Origin: Nocardia niwae NBRC 108934 = DSM 45340
Lineage (GTDB): Bacteria; Actinomycetota; Actinomycetes; Mycobacteriales; Mycobacteriaceae
DNA: 64,000 nt
Direction of reading: 5' to 3'
Assembly (NCBI RefSeq): GCF_001613465.1
Contig: NZ_BDCK01000002.1
Location: forward strand, 186,001 to 250,000
Position 1 is the first letter of the stretch, and each line of letters opens with the position of its first letter. The notes below the pieces were generated by a model that had not been told where the DNA came from, did not search any database, and saw only the letters and a list, made by a program, of their open reading frames with translations. This document shows positions 1 through 8,454 of the stretch, one piece after another. A program made the translations under genes and the position numbers.

Positions 1-147
1 CGGATTCCACCGCTCCACCACGGCCGTGAGCTCCGGCGCCAGCTCGTTCGCGGGACGTCCGGGCCGGCCGTCGCCGGTCGGCCCGCCCGCTCCCGACTCG
101 GACGGCGTACTCGCCGTCTCCGATTCCGGAGGTTCAGAGACCGGCAC
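1..147 (-). CDS. Hypothetical protein, N-terminal part only
   Basis: Only the first 49 codons are visible; the gene runs off the left edge. A GTG start at 147-145 opens a frame with no stop whose first 30 residues are rich in Pro, Gly, Ser and Glu, followed by a more ordinary stretch (NELAPELTAVVERW). It overlaps the 3' end of the upstream GTPase-like gene by 14 bases, which suggests translational coupling. In Mycobacterium tuberculosis the two genes next to trmB on its other side (Rv0209 and Rv0210, from memory) are likewise a tandem pair, so this may be the Rv0210 counterpart. That link rests on position alone. Confidence 0.5.
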   Translation of the reverse strand, partial: MPVSEPPESETASTPSESGAGGPTGDGRPGRPANELAPELTAVVERWNP

Positions 148-1267
148 TGCTCATCCGTTCCCATAGTCGGACGTATCCGTTGTGCACGCGCAACGCGGCG
201 CGGCGTGCGGCAGGCGGCATATCGCTGGTGACGACCGCGCGCCAGCGGGTCGCGCGGGCCAGCGCGTCGTCGGCGTCGGCGGGCGCCGGGGCGGCGTACC
301 CCGCGGCGAGGTGGGCCACATCGGGCCCGGCGAGACCCGCGCAGAGGCCGAGCCAGACGGCGTCGTCACCGTAGAGATAGGACTCCAGGAGGTCGCGCGC
401 GCGGCCGCCCTCCTCCGGGACCGCGCGAGCGGCCAGCCTGGCCAGCTCGTCGAGCAATTCGCCGCCGCGCAACGCGGAGACCTGCTCGTAGCGGCGGTGC
501 AGCAACCGGTGCAGCGCGTCGATGCCGCTGGCGGCGTGCAGGATCTGCAGCAACGCCTGCGGGGCGAGGTCCGGATCGTGGCGCAGGGCCGTGCACGCGC
601 AGGCGACGCCGTAGAGATCCCAGCGCCGCAGCAACTGCTCGCGCTCGGCCGCGTCCGGTCCTGGGGCGAGGAACAGGTCGGGCGCGAGGATCAGCGCGGG
701 GTCGGCGTCGGTGGCGAGCTTGCGCAGCAGCTCGACGTCGGCGCCGCTCAGCGCGCCCGCCCTGGTGCGCACGGCCAGCGACGCGACCACCGGAACCACC
801 GGAATCCGCAGTTCCCTGCCGTACTGCTGGGCCGCGGCCACCGCATCGCCCCAGCGGGAGCCCACCGCGTCGGCCTTGTTCAGCACCGCGATCGTGCGCT
901 GCGGCGGCAGGGCGGCCAGCACCCTGCGGTCGGCGGGCGTCGGCGCGGCCGACAACACGTACACGACGATGTCGGCGTCGAGTTCGGGATCGGGCGCTTC
1001 GGGCCGGTCCACCGGATCGGTCTCCACCGCCGACATGAGCGCGAGCGCGTGCAGGACCGTGGTCCGCCCCGCGTGCGCGCGCCCGGTCACCTGGATGCGC
1101 GGCGGTTTGCGCCAAGCGCTGACGGCGGCCGCCGCGGCGTACCCGATCTGCGAGTCCCGGCCCGTGCCGAAGCGCAGCTCGGCGAGCAGCTTGTCGAGCT
1201 GCAAGTGGGAAGACGTCGGAACGCCGCGCTCCCGCACCGGCCCGTCGGAATCAGTGGCTGTCGGCAT
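134..1267 (-). CDS. GTPase-like protein with degenerate P-loop (Rv0209-like)
   Basis: This 377-residue protein carries a P-loop-like sequence, GRAHAGRTT, near residue 65 and a good G4 motif, NKAD, near residue 130. Between them lies DIVVYVLSA, which fits the G3 strand region. The invariant Lys of the P-loop (GxxxxGK[ST]) is Arg here, so nucleotide binding is uncertain. The C-terminal half is helical and Ala/Leu-rich with no recognised domain. ATG 1267 is preferred because a GGTGGGAAG stretch lies just upstream; GTG 1276 is the alternative. Its position beside trmB suggests the mycobacterial Rv0209 family of dynamin- or Era-like uncharacterised proteins. That name is inference. Confidence 0.7.
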   Translation of the reverse strand: MPTATDSDGPVRERGVPTSSHLQLDKLLAELRFGTGRDSQIGYAAAAAVSAWRKPPRIQVTGRAHAGRTTVLHALALMSAVETDPVDRPEAPDPELDADIVVYVLSAAPTPADRRVLAALPPQRTIAVLNKADAVGSRWGDAVAAAQQYGRELRIPVVPVVASLAVRTRAGALSGADVELLRKLATDADPALILAPDLFLAPGPDAAEREQLLRRWDLYGVACACTALRHDPDLAPQALLQILHAASGIDALHRLLHRRYEQVSALRGGELLDELARLAARAVPEEGGRARDLLESYLYGDDAVWLGLCAGLAGPDVAHLAAGYAAPAPADADDALARATRWRAVVTSDMPPAARRAALRVHNGYVRLWERMSSAGL

Positions 1268-1334
1268 GCTTCCCACCCCCTTTTACGGTGCGCAATTCTG
1301 TCAGAAGTCCGCTCGCCGGACCGGCTCGAACCGC

Positions 1335-2117
1335 TCAGCTGCCGCTGAAGTATTTGTTCGCGGTCCGCACCGCCCAGTTCGGCGCGTATTTCGCCACCGT
1401 CGCCAGCACCTTCGCCTGCGCGCCGATCTCGTAGTGCACCTTCGGCAGCCGTGCGCGCTTGTGGGTGGCCTCCCAGATCCCGGCGGCGACGTCGTCGGCG
1501 GTCAGTCGCACACCCAGCGACTTCGTCGTCCCGGTGGTCACCCCGTCCACCATGGCCGTGGCCACGAACAACGGCCAGATCGCGAGCACCCGGATGTCGT
1601 AGTGCTCCCATTCCAGGTCCAGCGCCTCGGTGAGACTCTTCACCGCCGCCTTCGTGGCGCCGTAGGTCGCGAGTTCGGCTTGGCCGTAGATAGCCGAAGC
1701 CGAGCAGAGGTTGACCACCTGGGCGCCCGGGGTGTCGCGCAGGTAGCGGAAGGCGCTGTGCGTTCCGGCGAGCACGCCGACCAGGTTGACCTCGACGATC
1801 GCACGATGAGCGGCGAGTTCGATCGCGTCGAACGGCCCGGCGCGCAGGATGCCCGCGTTGTTGACCAGAATGTCCAGCCGCCCCGTCGCGGCGTGGAACT
1901 CCGCGAGACGCTCCGCCCACTGCGTGGCGTTCGTCACATCCAACACCCCGGTGTGAACGGCGCCACCCTTGGCTGTGATATCACCGGAAAGCCGGGTCAG
2001 CCCGACTTCGTCGATGTCGTAAGCCCCGACCTGGTATCCCTGCGCAGCGAAAAGCAAGGCCGTGGCACGGCCGATGCCGGCCGCCGCGCCGGTGATGAAT
2101 ACTGTCGGTCTGCTCAT
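1335..2117 (-). CDS. Short-chain dehydrogenase/reductase
   Basis: This 260-residue classical SDR should catalyse an NAD(P)-dependent carbonyl/alcohol oxidoreduction on an unknown substrate. The cofactor motif TGAAAGIG lies at residues 9-16 and the NNAG motif follows LDILV. The catalytic residues are present as Ser in LCSASAIYG and the YxxxK pair in YGATK. The length is usual for the family. The ATG at 2117 places the cofactor motif close to the N-terminus, as expected; the open frame further upstream has no SDR similarity. It is divergent from the lipase gene that starts at 2268, so the 150 bases between them should hold both promoters. The pair lies between the GTPase-like genes and trmB. 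Confidence 0.9.
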   Translation of the reverse strand: MSRPTVFITGAAAGIGRATALLFAAQGYQVGAYDIDEVGLTRLSGDITAKGGAVHTGVLDVTNATQWAERLAEFHAATGRLDILVNNAGILRAGPFDAIELAAHRAIVEVNLVGVLAGTHSAFRYLRDTPGAQVVNLCSASAIYGQAELATYGATKAAVKSLTEALDLEWEHYDIRVLAIWPLFVATAMVDGVTTGTTKSLGVRLTADDVAAGIWEATHKRARLPKVHYEIGAQAKVLATVAKYAPNWAVRTANKYFSGS

Positions 2118-2267
2118 GCCGGGGAGTCTAGTGCCGGGAATGCCGTGTACTCCGGGGTTCCCAGACGCCCGCCGGTCACTTACCCTGCTGAAGTGGTCGG
2201 CACCATAACCGGTGCGCAGCTTCACCTTTCGCATGCGGCAACCGACCTCGACGATGAGGAGGTTGCG

Positions 2268-3614
2268 ATGACCGCGAATGTCATCGGCGCTGCCGACCCG
2301 GAGGCCGCCTGTCCCGCGGACCGCAAGCCTTTGCTGCCCAGCACGGACCCGTTCCATCGACCGCCGAAGGGGTTCGCGGCCAAAGCGCCCGGCACCCTCC
2401 TGCGCAGCAGGAAGATCGACGTGGCGCTGTTCGGGATTGTGCCGCAACAGGTCTCGGCTTGGCAGCTACTGTACCGCAGCTGCGATCTGCACGGTGCGCC
2501 GGAAGCGGCGATCACCACGGTCCTGCTGCCGGTCGACGCGGAACCCGACGAGGATCGCCCGCTGCTGGCCTTCCAGACCGCGATGGACGCGGTGACCGAG
2601 AAGTGCTCCCCGTCCTATGCCCTGCGTCACGGCGCGCGTGCGCTCGGCTCGGTCACCCAGTTCGAATGGCTGCTGGTCGCGAACGCGCTGCGGCGCGGCT
2701 GGGCGGTGACCATCGCCGACCACGAGGGCCCGCACGGGAACTTCGGCGCGCCGCGCGAGCCCGGCTACCGCGCGCTCGACGGCATCCGCGCCGCCCTGCG
2801 CTTCGGCCCGCTCGGCCTCGGCCCGCAGACCCGGGTCGCGGTGTGGGGTTACTCCGGCGGCGGTATGGCCAGCTCCTGGACGGTCGAGATGGCGCCGACC
2901 TATGCCCCGGAACTCGACATCGTCGGCGCGGTGCTCGGCGCTCCGGTCGGCGATCCGCGCCAGGTCTTCGACCGGCTCAACGGCACCCCGTACGCGGGCC
3001 TGCCCGCGATCGTCATCGCCGCCCTGCGCAGGCTGTATCCCGCGTTGAGCTCGCTGATCGACGACCAACTGAGCCCGGACGGCCACCGGTTCGTCGTCCG
3101 CGCGGAGAACGCGACGCCGTTCGGCGCGATCCTCGGGCTGGCGGGCAAGAAGGTGGACGATTTCCTCGACCGCCCGCTCGCGGAGGTGCTCGACACTCCT
3201 GAACTGCGGGCGATGTTCGATGACCTGCGCCTGGGCAACACGACGCCCGCCTGCCCGCTGCTGGTGGTGCAGCCCATCCACGATCAGGTCATCCACATCG
3301 AGGGGATCGACGGCCAGGTGGCGCGCTACCGTCGCGGCGGCGCCGCCGTGACCTACGTGCGCGACCGGCTCAGCGAGCACTTCTCGCTGCTGCCGCTGTC
3401 CACGCCGATCAGCCTGGACTGGCTGGCCGACCGGTTCGCCGGGCAACCGGTGAGCGACGTCGGCGACAGCACCGTCTGGTCGGTCGCGGCCTCGCCCTCG
3501 GGCGTGCGCGGCTTGATGGAGATGGCGGTGACGGCGGCCAAGGTCGCGCTGGGCAGACCACTGCGCCAGCAGCGTCCCACCGTGTCCAGAATCGCGCCCG
3601 CGCGCGCCGCCTGA
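2268..3614 (+). CDS. Secretory-type lipase (alpha/beta hydrolase)
   Basis: This 448-residue protein looks like the LIP/secretory lipase family (Candida antarctica lipase A type, PF03583). The nucleophile elbow GYSGGG places the serine at residue 196. Asp339 (in PIHDQ) and His371 (in SEHF) are good candidates for the rest of the triad. The usual long N-terminal region with NALRRGWAV and a DHEGP motif, typical of this family, is present. No clear signal peptide is visible, so the protein may be cytosolic or exported without a classical signal. The ATG at 2268 follows a strong GAGGAGG ribosome site. The likely role is ester or triacylglycerol hydrolysis. Confidence 0.85.
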   Translation: MTANVIGAADPEAACPADRKPLLPSTDPFHRPPKGFAAKAPGTLLRSRKIDVALFGIVPQQVSAWQLLYRSCDLHGAPEAAITTVLLPVDAEPDEDRPLLAFQTAMDAVTEKCSPSYALRHGARALGSVTQFEWLLVANALRRGWAVTIADHEGPHGNFGAPREPGYRALDGIRAALRFGPLGLGPQTRVAVWGYSGGGMASSWTVEMAPTYAPELDIVGAVLGAPVGDPRQVFDRLNGTPYAGLPAIVIAALRRLYPALSSLIDDQLSPDGHRFVVRAENATPFGAILGLAGKKVDDFLDRPLAEVLDTPELRAMFDDLRLGNTTPACPLLVVQPIHDQVIHIEGIDGQVARYRRGGAAVTYVRDRLSEHFSLLPLSTPISLDWLADRFAGQPVSDVGDSTVWSVAASPSGVRGLMEMAVTAAKVALGRPLRQQRPTVSRIAPARAA

Positions 3615-3673
3615 CCTCCTGCTCAGCGGTGCGCGCACAACCGCTTGCCGCACTGATCACCGGATGCTGGACA

Positions 3674-4486
3674 ATGGACGCCGTGAACGACGCCGCGAAC
3701 CATACTGCCGAGTCAGTTCCGGGCCCGCCGTCCACAGCTTCGGCTCCGGCCGAGGGCGGGCCCCGGCACAAGACCGGCTCCCGCCTGTACCCACGAGTCA
3801 CCAGCTTCCGGTCGCGCAGGGGCGCGCTGACCGCGACCCAGCAGCAATCCTGGGACCGGATGTGGCCGTCGATCGGCCGCGAGGTCGCCGACGAGCCGCT
3901 GGACGCGGCCGCCTGGTTCGGCCGGGACGCGCCGCTGGTGATCGAGATCGGCTGCGGCACGGGCACCGCGACGGCCGCCATGGCGCAGGCCGAACCGCAC
4001 CTGAACCTGATCGGCATCGAGGTCTACCAGCCCGGTCTCGCGCAGCTGGTGCAACGCATCGAGCGCGAGGGGATCGGGAACATCCGGCTGCTGCGCGGTG
4101 ACGCGGTGGACGTGCTGGAGAACATGATTGCCGAAGAGTCGCTGACTGGCGTCCGCGTGTTCTTTCCCGACCCGTGGCCGAAGGCGCGCCACCACAAGCG
4201 GCGGCTGCTGCAGCCCGCGACGGTCGCGCTGATCGCCAGTCGCCTGAAGCCGGGCGGCGTGCTGCACGTCGCCACCGACCATGCGGGCTACGCCGAGCAC
4301 ATTCACGCCGTAGGCATGGCCGAACCCCTGCTCAGGGGACTGAATGAGACCACGGGCGGCGTGAGTGCGGAACATCGCGCCACCGCGCCGATCGGTTTCG
4401 AGCGTCCCGTCACGAAATTCGAAGGCAAGGCACATCGCGCCGGTAGCGCCATCACCGAGCTCATATGGGGGAAGATCGACCGATGA
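3674..4486 (+). CDS. trmB: tRNA (guanine-N7-)-methyltransferase
   Basis: TrmB methylates G46 of tRNA to m7G using S-adenosylmethionine. The AdoMet site IEIGCGTGTAT is near residue 90. The family hallmark FPDPWPKARHHKRR, which forms the tRNA and guanine site, is near residue 165, and the final GxxVTKFE and GHR-like region is present. The N-terminal 40 residues are a variable extension, as is usual in actinobacteria. ATG 3674 is chosen; GTG 3683 is possible. The stop overlaps the next gene's start as ATGA (4483-4486), so trmB, the NYN gene and mmpL3 form one coupled operon, as in mycobacteria. Confidence 0.93.
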   Translation: MDAVNDAANHTAESVPGPPSTASAPAEGGPRHKTGSRLYPRVTSFRSRRGALTATQQQSWDRMWPSIGREVADEPLDAAAWFGRDAPLVIEIGCGTGTATAAMAQAEPHLNLIGIEVYQPGLAQLVQRIEREGIGNIRLLRGDAVDVLENMIAEESLTGVRVFFPDPWPKARHHKRRLLQPATVALIASRLKPGGVLHVATDHAGYAEHIHAVGMAEPLLRGLNETTGGVSAEHRATAPIGFERPVTKFEGKAHRAGSAITELIWGKIDR

Positions 4487-5211
4487 GCGTCAGTGAGATG
4501 GCCCACGAAGTGGTCGATGTTGCCGGGGAGGTGCACGGAAGCGGAGCGGAAGGTCTGGGCAGCGCGGGACCGGACGTGCGCCGCGTCCTGTTGGTGTGGG
4601 ACGCCCCGAACCTCGACATGGGCCTCGGCGCCATCCTCGGCGGTCGTCCGACCGCCGCCTACCGCCCGCGGTTCGACGCGCTCGGCCGCTGGCTGCTGGC
4701 CCGGACCGCCGAGTTGTCGGTGGGCGCGGTGCATCGCGTGGAACCCGAGGCCACTGTCTTCACCAACATCGCGCCGGGCACCGCCGATGTCGTGCGGCCC
4801 TGGGTGGAGGCGCTGCGCAATGTCGGCTACGCGGTCTTCGCCAAGCCCAAGATCGATGAGGACTCCGACGTCGACGCCGACATGCTCGCGCACATCGCGC
4901 TGCGCAGTCGCGGCGCCGGCCTGGCGGGCATCATGGTCGCGTCGGCCGACGGGCAGGCGTTCCGCGAACCGCTCGAGGAACTCGCCGCCAAAGGAGTGCC
5001 GGTTCAGGTGCTCGGCTTCCGCGAGCACGCGAGTTGGGCCGTCACATCCGATACTCTCGAATTCATCGACCTCGAGGACATTCCGGGCGTGTTCCGTGAA
5101 CCCCTGCCCCGGGTGAGCCTCGACTCGTTGCCCGACGAGGGTGCCTGGCTGCAGCCGTTCCGGCCGCTGTCGGCACTGCTCACCTCTCGCCCCGCCCAAG
5201 GAGTCGCTTAG
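4483..5211 (+). CDS. NYN-domain (PIN-like) nuclease-fold protein
   Basis: This 242-residue protein has the acidic residues of a NYN/PIN-like RNase fold: Asp in VWDAPNLD near residue 40, DADML near residue 130, and Asp in ASADGQ near residue 150. Such proteins are predicted metal-dependent RNA nucleases. The mycobacterial gene in the same place (Rv0207c, from memory) is of this type. The start is the ATG that overlaps the trmB stop, with GGGGGAAG just upstream. Its own stop, TAG at 5209-5211, overlaps the GTG start of mmpL3 by one base. The fixed link to trmB and mmpL3 suggests co-expression; the substrate is unknown. Confidence 0.85.
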   Translation: MSVSEMAHEVVDVAGEVHGSGAEGLGSAGPDVRRVLLVWDAPNLDMGLGAILGGRPTAAYRPRFDALGRWLLARTAELSVGAVHRVEPEATVFTNIAPGTADVVRPWVEALRNVGYAVFAKPKIDEDSDVDADMLAHIALRSRGAGLAGIMVASADGQAFREPLEELAAKGVPVQVLGFREHASWAVTSDTLEFIDLEDIPGVFREPLPRVSLDSLPDEGAWLQPFRPLSALLTSRPAQGVA

Positions 5212-8200
5212 TGTTCACACGCTGGGGCGATCTGGTATACCGGCTGCGTTTCGCCGTCATCGGCGTGGTCGTGGCCGGTCTTCTGGCTCTCGGTGGCTAC
5301 GGCCTCGGGTTGGAGGACCACCTCAGCTCCAGCGGGTGGGATGACCCGACCTCGGAGTCGGCGCGCGCGGCGCGGATCAAAGACGGGGCCTTCGCCCGGA
5401 ATCACGACTCCGACGTCATCGTCTTGTACACGGCGCCCGCGGGCAAGACGATCGATGATCCGGAGTTCAGCGGCAAGATCGTCGAGAATCTCGCCGCTCT
5501 GCCCCGCGAGCATCCGGACGAGATCACCAAGATCAACGGTATCTACTGGCGCAACGACGCGAATATCCCTACCCAAGCTTCCATTTTCGGCTCCAAGGAC
5601 AAGAAGTACGCCTTCGCGTCCATCGCCATCAAGGGCGACAACGACACCGAGATGGTGCGCAACTACCGCAAGGTGAAGAACGTCTTCTCCATCCCGGGCG
5701 TGGATGTGCAGGTGACGGGTCTGCAGGCGGTGGCGGGCACGCTGAACGACACGATGGCCGACGACCAGAAGCGCATGGAGATCCTCGCCATTCCGGCGGT
5801 GGCCGTCCTGCTCTTCTTCATCTTCGGCGGTATCGTCGCCGCCGGACTGCCGCTGATCGTCGGTGGCCTCACCGTGGTCGGCGCGTGGGGGATCGTCCGC
5901 TCCATCACCGAATTCACCGAGGTGAACTCGTTCGTCTCGCCGGTCGTCTCGATGATCGGCCTCGGCTTGGCCATCGACTACGGCCTGTTCATCGTGAGCC
6001 GATTCCGCGAAGAACTCGCCGAGGGGTACGACACCAGAGTGGCGGTCCGCAGGTCGGTGATGACGGCGGGCCGGACCGTGGTGTTCTCCGCGACGATGAT
6101 CGTCGCCAGCCTCGGCGGCATGCTGCTTTTCCCCCAGGGCTTCCTGAAATCGGTCGCCTACGGCGCCATCGCCACGGTCTCGCTGGCGGCACTGACCTCG
6201 ATCACCGTCTTGCCCGCCATGCTGGCGGTGCTCGGTAAGCGCGTCGATATGCTCGGCCTCAAGCGGTTCCGCAAGACGAAGACCGCCGACGAGGTGGAGG
6301 GCGGCTTCTGGGGTCAGTCCACCCGCTGGGTGATGAAACATCCGCTCAAGATCGCGATCCCGCTGTGCATCGTCTTGCTGCTGCTGATCATCCCGGTCAA
6401 GAACCTCAGTTTCGGCGGCATCAACGAGCGGTATCTGCCGCCGGACAATCCGACCCGGCTGGCGCAGAAAGAGTTCGACACGATCTTCCCGCTGCGCAAA
6501 TCGGATCCGATCGAATTGGTTTTCGTCGTCGACGATCCCAGCCTCGCTCCCCAGGTGGGCAAGGTCGTGAAGGAGGCGAGCAAAGCGCCCGGGCTGGCCG
6601 GCGAATTCGCCTATCCGCCGAGCACGGCTCCCAACGACAAGACCATTTACAACACCTCCGTCACGTTGACCAATTCGGAGGACGCCGATCCGACCATCGA
6701 GTACCTGCGCTCGCTGGAGTTGCCCGACGGCGTCACCATGCTCGTGGGCGGTCAGCCGACGATCCAGAAGGACAGCATCGAGGCGCTGCTGAGCCGGATG
6801 CCGCTGATGATCGCGCTCGTCCTGTTCGTGACGACGCTGCTGATGTTCCTGACCTTCGGCTCGCTGGTGCTGCCGATCAAGGCCGCGCTGATGAGCGCCC
6901 TCGGTCTCGGGTCCACACTCGGCATCCTCACCTGGATCTTCATCGATGGCCACGGCGCCGGGCTGTTGAATTTCACTCCGCAGCCGATCATGTCGCCGGT
7001 CCTGGTGCTGATCATCGCAATCATCTACGGCCTTTCGACCGACTACGAAGTCTTCTTGATGTCGCGCATGGTCGAGGCGCGCGCCCAGGGCGCGAGCACC
7101 ACCGAAGCGGTGCGGATCGGCACCGCGCAGACCGGGCGGATCATCACCGCGGCGGCGCTGATCCTGCTCGTCGTCACCGGTGCGTTCGCCTTCTCCGACC
7201 TGGTGATGATGCAGTACATCGCCTACGGCATGATCGCCGCGCTGTTCATCGACGCGACCGTGCTGCGGATGCTGCTCGTCCCGGCCACCATGAAGCTCCT
7301 CGGCGACGACTGCTGGTGGGCTCCTGGCTGGATGAAGAAGGTGCAGGAGAAGGTCGGGCTCGGCGAGCCCATCCTGGACGACGAGCGAGTCGGTGGTGGC
7401 GACGTCGTCGATCTGGTGAAGACCACACCGATCACCGACCCGGTGACGATGCAGATCCCTGCGGTCGCCGACGCCAACAAGATGCCGCGCAGGCGCAAGC
7501 CGCGCACGGTCGCCGAGATCGAGGCCGAAGCGCCGACCAGGCGGCTGGACCGGGTGCCGCCGTCCCCGGCGACGCAGGCGACGCCCGCGCCGCCGCCGCT
7601 CGATCCGAGCAGGCAGCGCCCCGAACCGCCGCGCATCCCCACGCCTCCGCAGGGTGAGCCGATTCGCCCGCGCCGGATCTCCCAGGCGCCGAACGTTCCC
7701 CACCGCGCGCCCGACCAGGCGGAGCCGCGCCCGCCGTCGCCGCCCGCGAACCCGCAGAGCCTCGCGGCGCCGCGGCCCGCGGGCCTGCCGCAGGACGCGA
7801 GCGCGACGCACGCCGGTGTGCCGTCGGTGATCCTTCCCGAGCGCAGCCCGCGGCCCACGGTCTCCTCGATCACGCCGCCTGTCCCGCGCCCGACGCAGGG
7901 GCCGGAAGCCCATCCGCTGCCGGGCGGCGCGCAGGATCCGACCCTCGACCTCGCCCGGCAGCAGCGCGAAGCTCCCCTTCCGCCGCGGCACCTGCCGCCC
8001 GAGGCTCCGGCCGCTTCCGACGGTCCCGCGCATCGCGCACCCGAGCCCGAGGCGCCCGCGGAGCCGTACAACGGCCCGGACACCACCAATCGCAGCAGCA
8101 TCGAGAGCTGGATGGCCGAACTGCGCTCCTCTCGCCGCCACATCGGCAGGACTCCCGAGGAAGGCAGGCACCACGGCGGCGACGGCCGCACGGTGAGCGT

Positions 8201-8234
8201 GAACGAACTGCTGCGCCGACGCGAACGCAAATGA
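5211..8234 (+). CDS. mmpL3: MmpL3-type trehalose monomycolate transporter
   Basis: This 1007-residue RND-family inner-membrane protein matches MmpL3, which exports trehalose monomycolate for the mycolate outer membrane. It has two repeats, each with one membrane helix, a large periplasmic domain, then five helices. The proton-relay pairs Asp256-Tyr257 (in LAIDYGLF) and Asp611-Tyr612 (in STDYEVF) are both present, the first at the same number as in M. smegmatis MmpL3. From about residue 740 the rest is a cytosolic Pro/Arg-rich tail ending in basic residues. The GTG start at 5211 overlaps the preceding stop and has AAGGAG eight bases upstream. The gene is probably essential and is the natural end of the trmB operon. 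Confidence 0.95.
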   Translation: MFTRWGDLVYRLRFAVIGVVVAGLLALGGYGLGLEDHLSSSGWDDPTSESARAARIKDGAFARNHDSDVIVLYTAPAGKTIDDPEFSGKIVENLAALPREHPDEITKINGIYWRNDANIPTQASIFGSKDKKYAFASIAIKGDNDTEMVRNYRKVKNVFSIPGVDVQVTGLQAVAGTLNDTMADDQKRMEILAIPAVAVLLFFIFGGIVAAGLPLIVGGLTVVGAWGIVRSITEFTEVNSFVSPVVSMIGLGLAIDYGLFIVSRFREELAEGYDTRVAVRRSVMTAGRTVVFSATMIVASLGGMLLFPQGFLKSVAYGAIATVSLAALTSITVLPAMLAVLGKRVDMLGLKRFRKTKTADEVEGGFWGQSTRWVMKHPLKIAIPLCIVLLLLIIPVKNLSFGGINERYLPPDNPTRLAQKEFDTIFPLRKSDPIELVFVVDDPSLAPQVGKVVKEASKAPGLAGEFAYPPSTAPNDKTIYNTSVTLTNSEDADPTIEYLRSLELPDGVTMLVGGQPTIQKDSIEALLSRMPLMIALVLFVTTLLMFLTFGSLVLPIKAALMSALGLGSTLGILTWIFIDGHGAGLLNFTPQPIMSPVLVLIIAIIYGLSTDYEVFLMSRMVEARAQGASTTEAVRIGTAQTGRIITAAALILLVVTGAFAFSDLVMMQYIAYGMIAALFIDATVLRMLLVPATMKLLGDDCWWAPGWMKKVQEKVGLGEPILDDERVGGGDVVDLVKTTPITDPVTMQIPAVADANKMPRRRKPRTVAEIEAEAPTRRLDRVPPSPATQATPAPPPLDPSRQRPEPPRIPTPPQGEPIRPRRISQAPNVPHRAPDQAEPRPPSPPANPQSLAAPRPAGLPQDASATHAGVPSVILPERSPRPTVSSITPPVPRPTQGPEAHPLPGGAQDPTLDLARQQREAPLPPRHLPPEAPAASDGPAHRAPEPEAPAEPYNGPDTTNRSSIESWMAELRSSRRHIGRTPEEGRHHGGDGRTVSVNELLRRRERK

Positions 8235-8454
8235 GCCGTCGTCGCTGAGATACGGAGCAGCCGCCGAGCCTCGTCGGGTCGACGAATGCGCAGCGGCTTT
8301 CCACAGTGGTGCTTCCGGTGTGGACGATCGGGTCGCCCGGCTATCCGCGCCGGTAATCGGCCGGGCGCGGAAGAGACTCGGCGCGCTGGGTAGTGCCACC
8401 CGAACAAGGCCCGAGCGAACGAGGCACACCCGTCCGATCCGTCCGGCCGAGCCG

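Noticed and set aside
711..2267. Upstream extension of the lipase frame through the GTPase-like and SDR genes
   Set aside because: The extension lies opposite two good genes and lacks similarity; the ATG at 2268 has a strong ribosome site.
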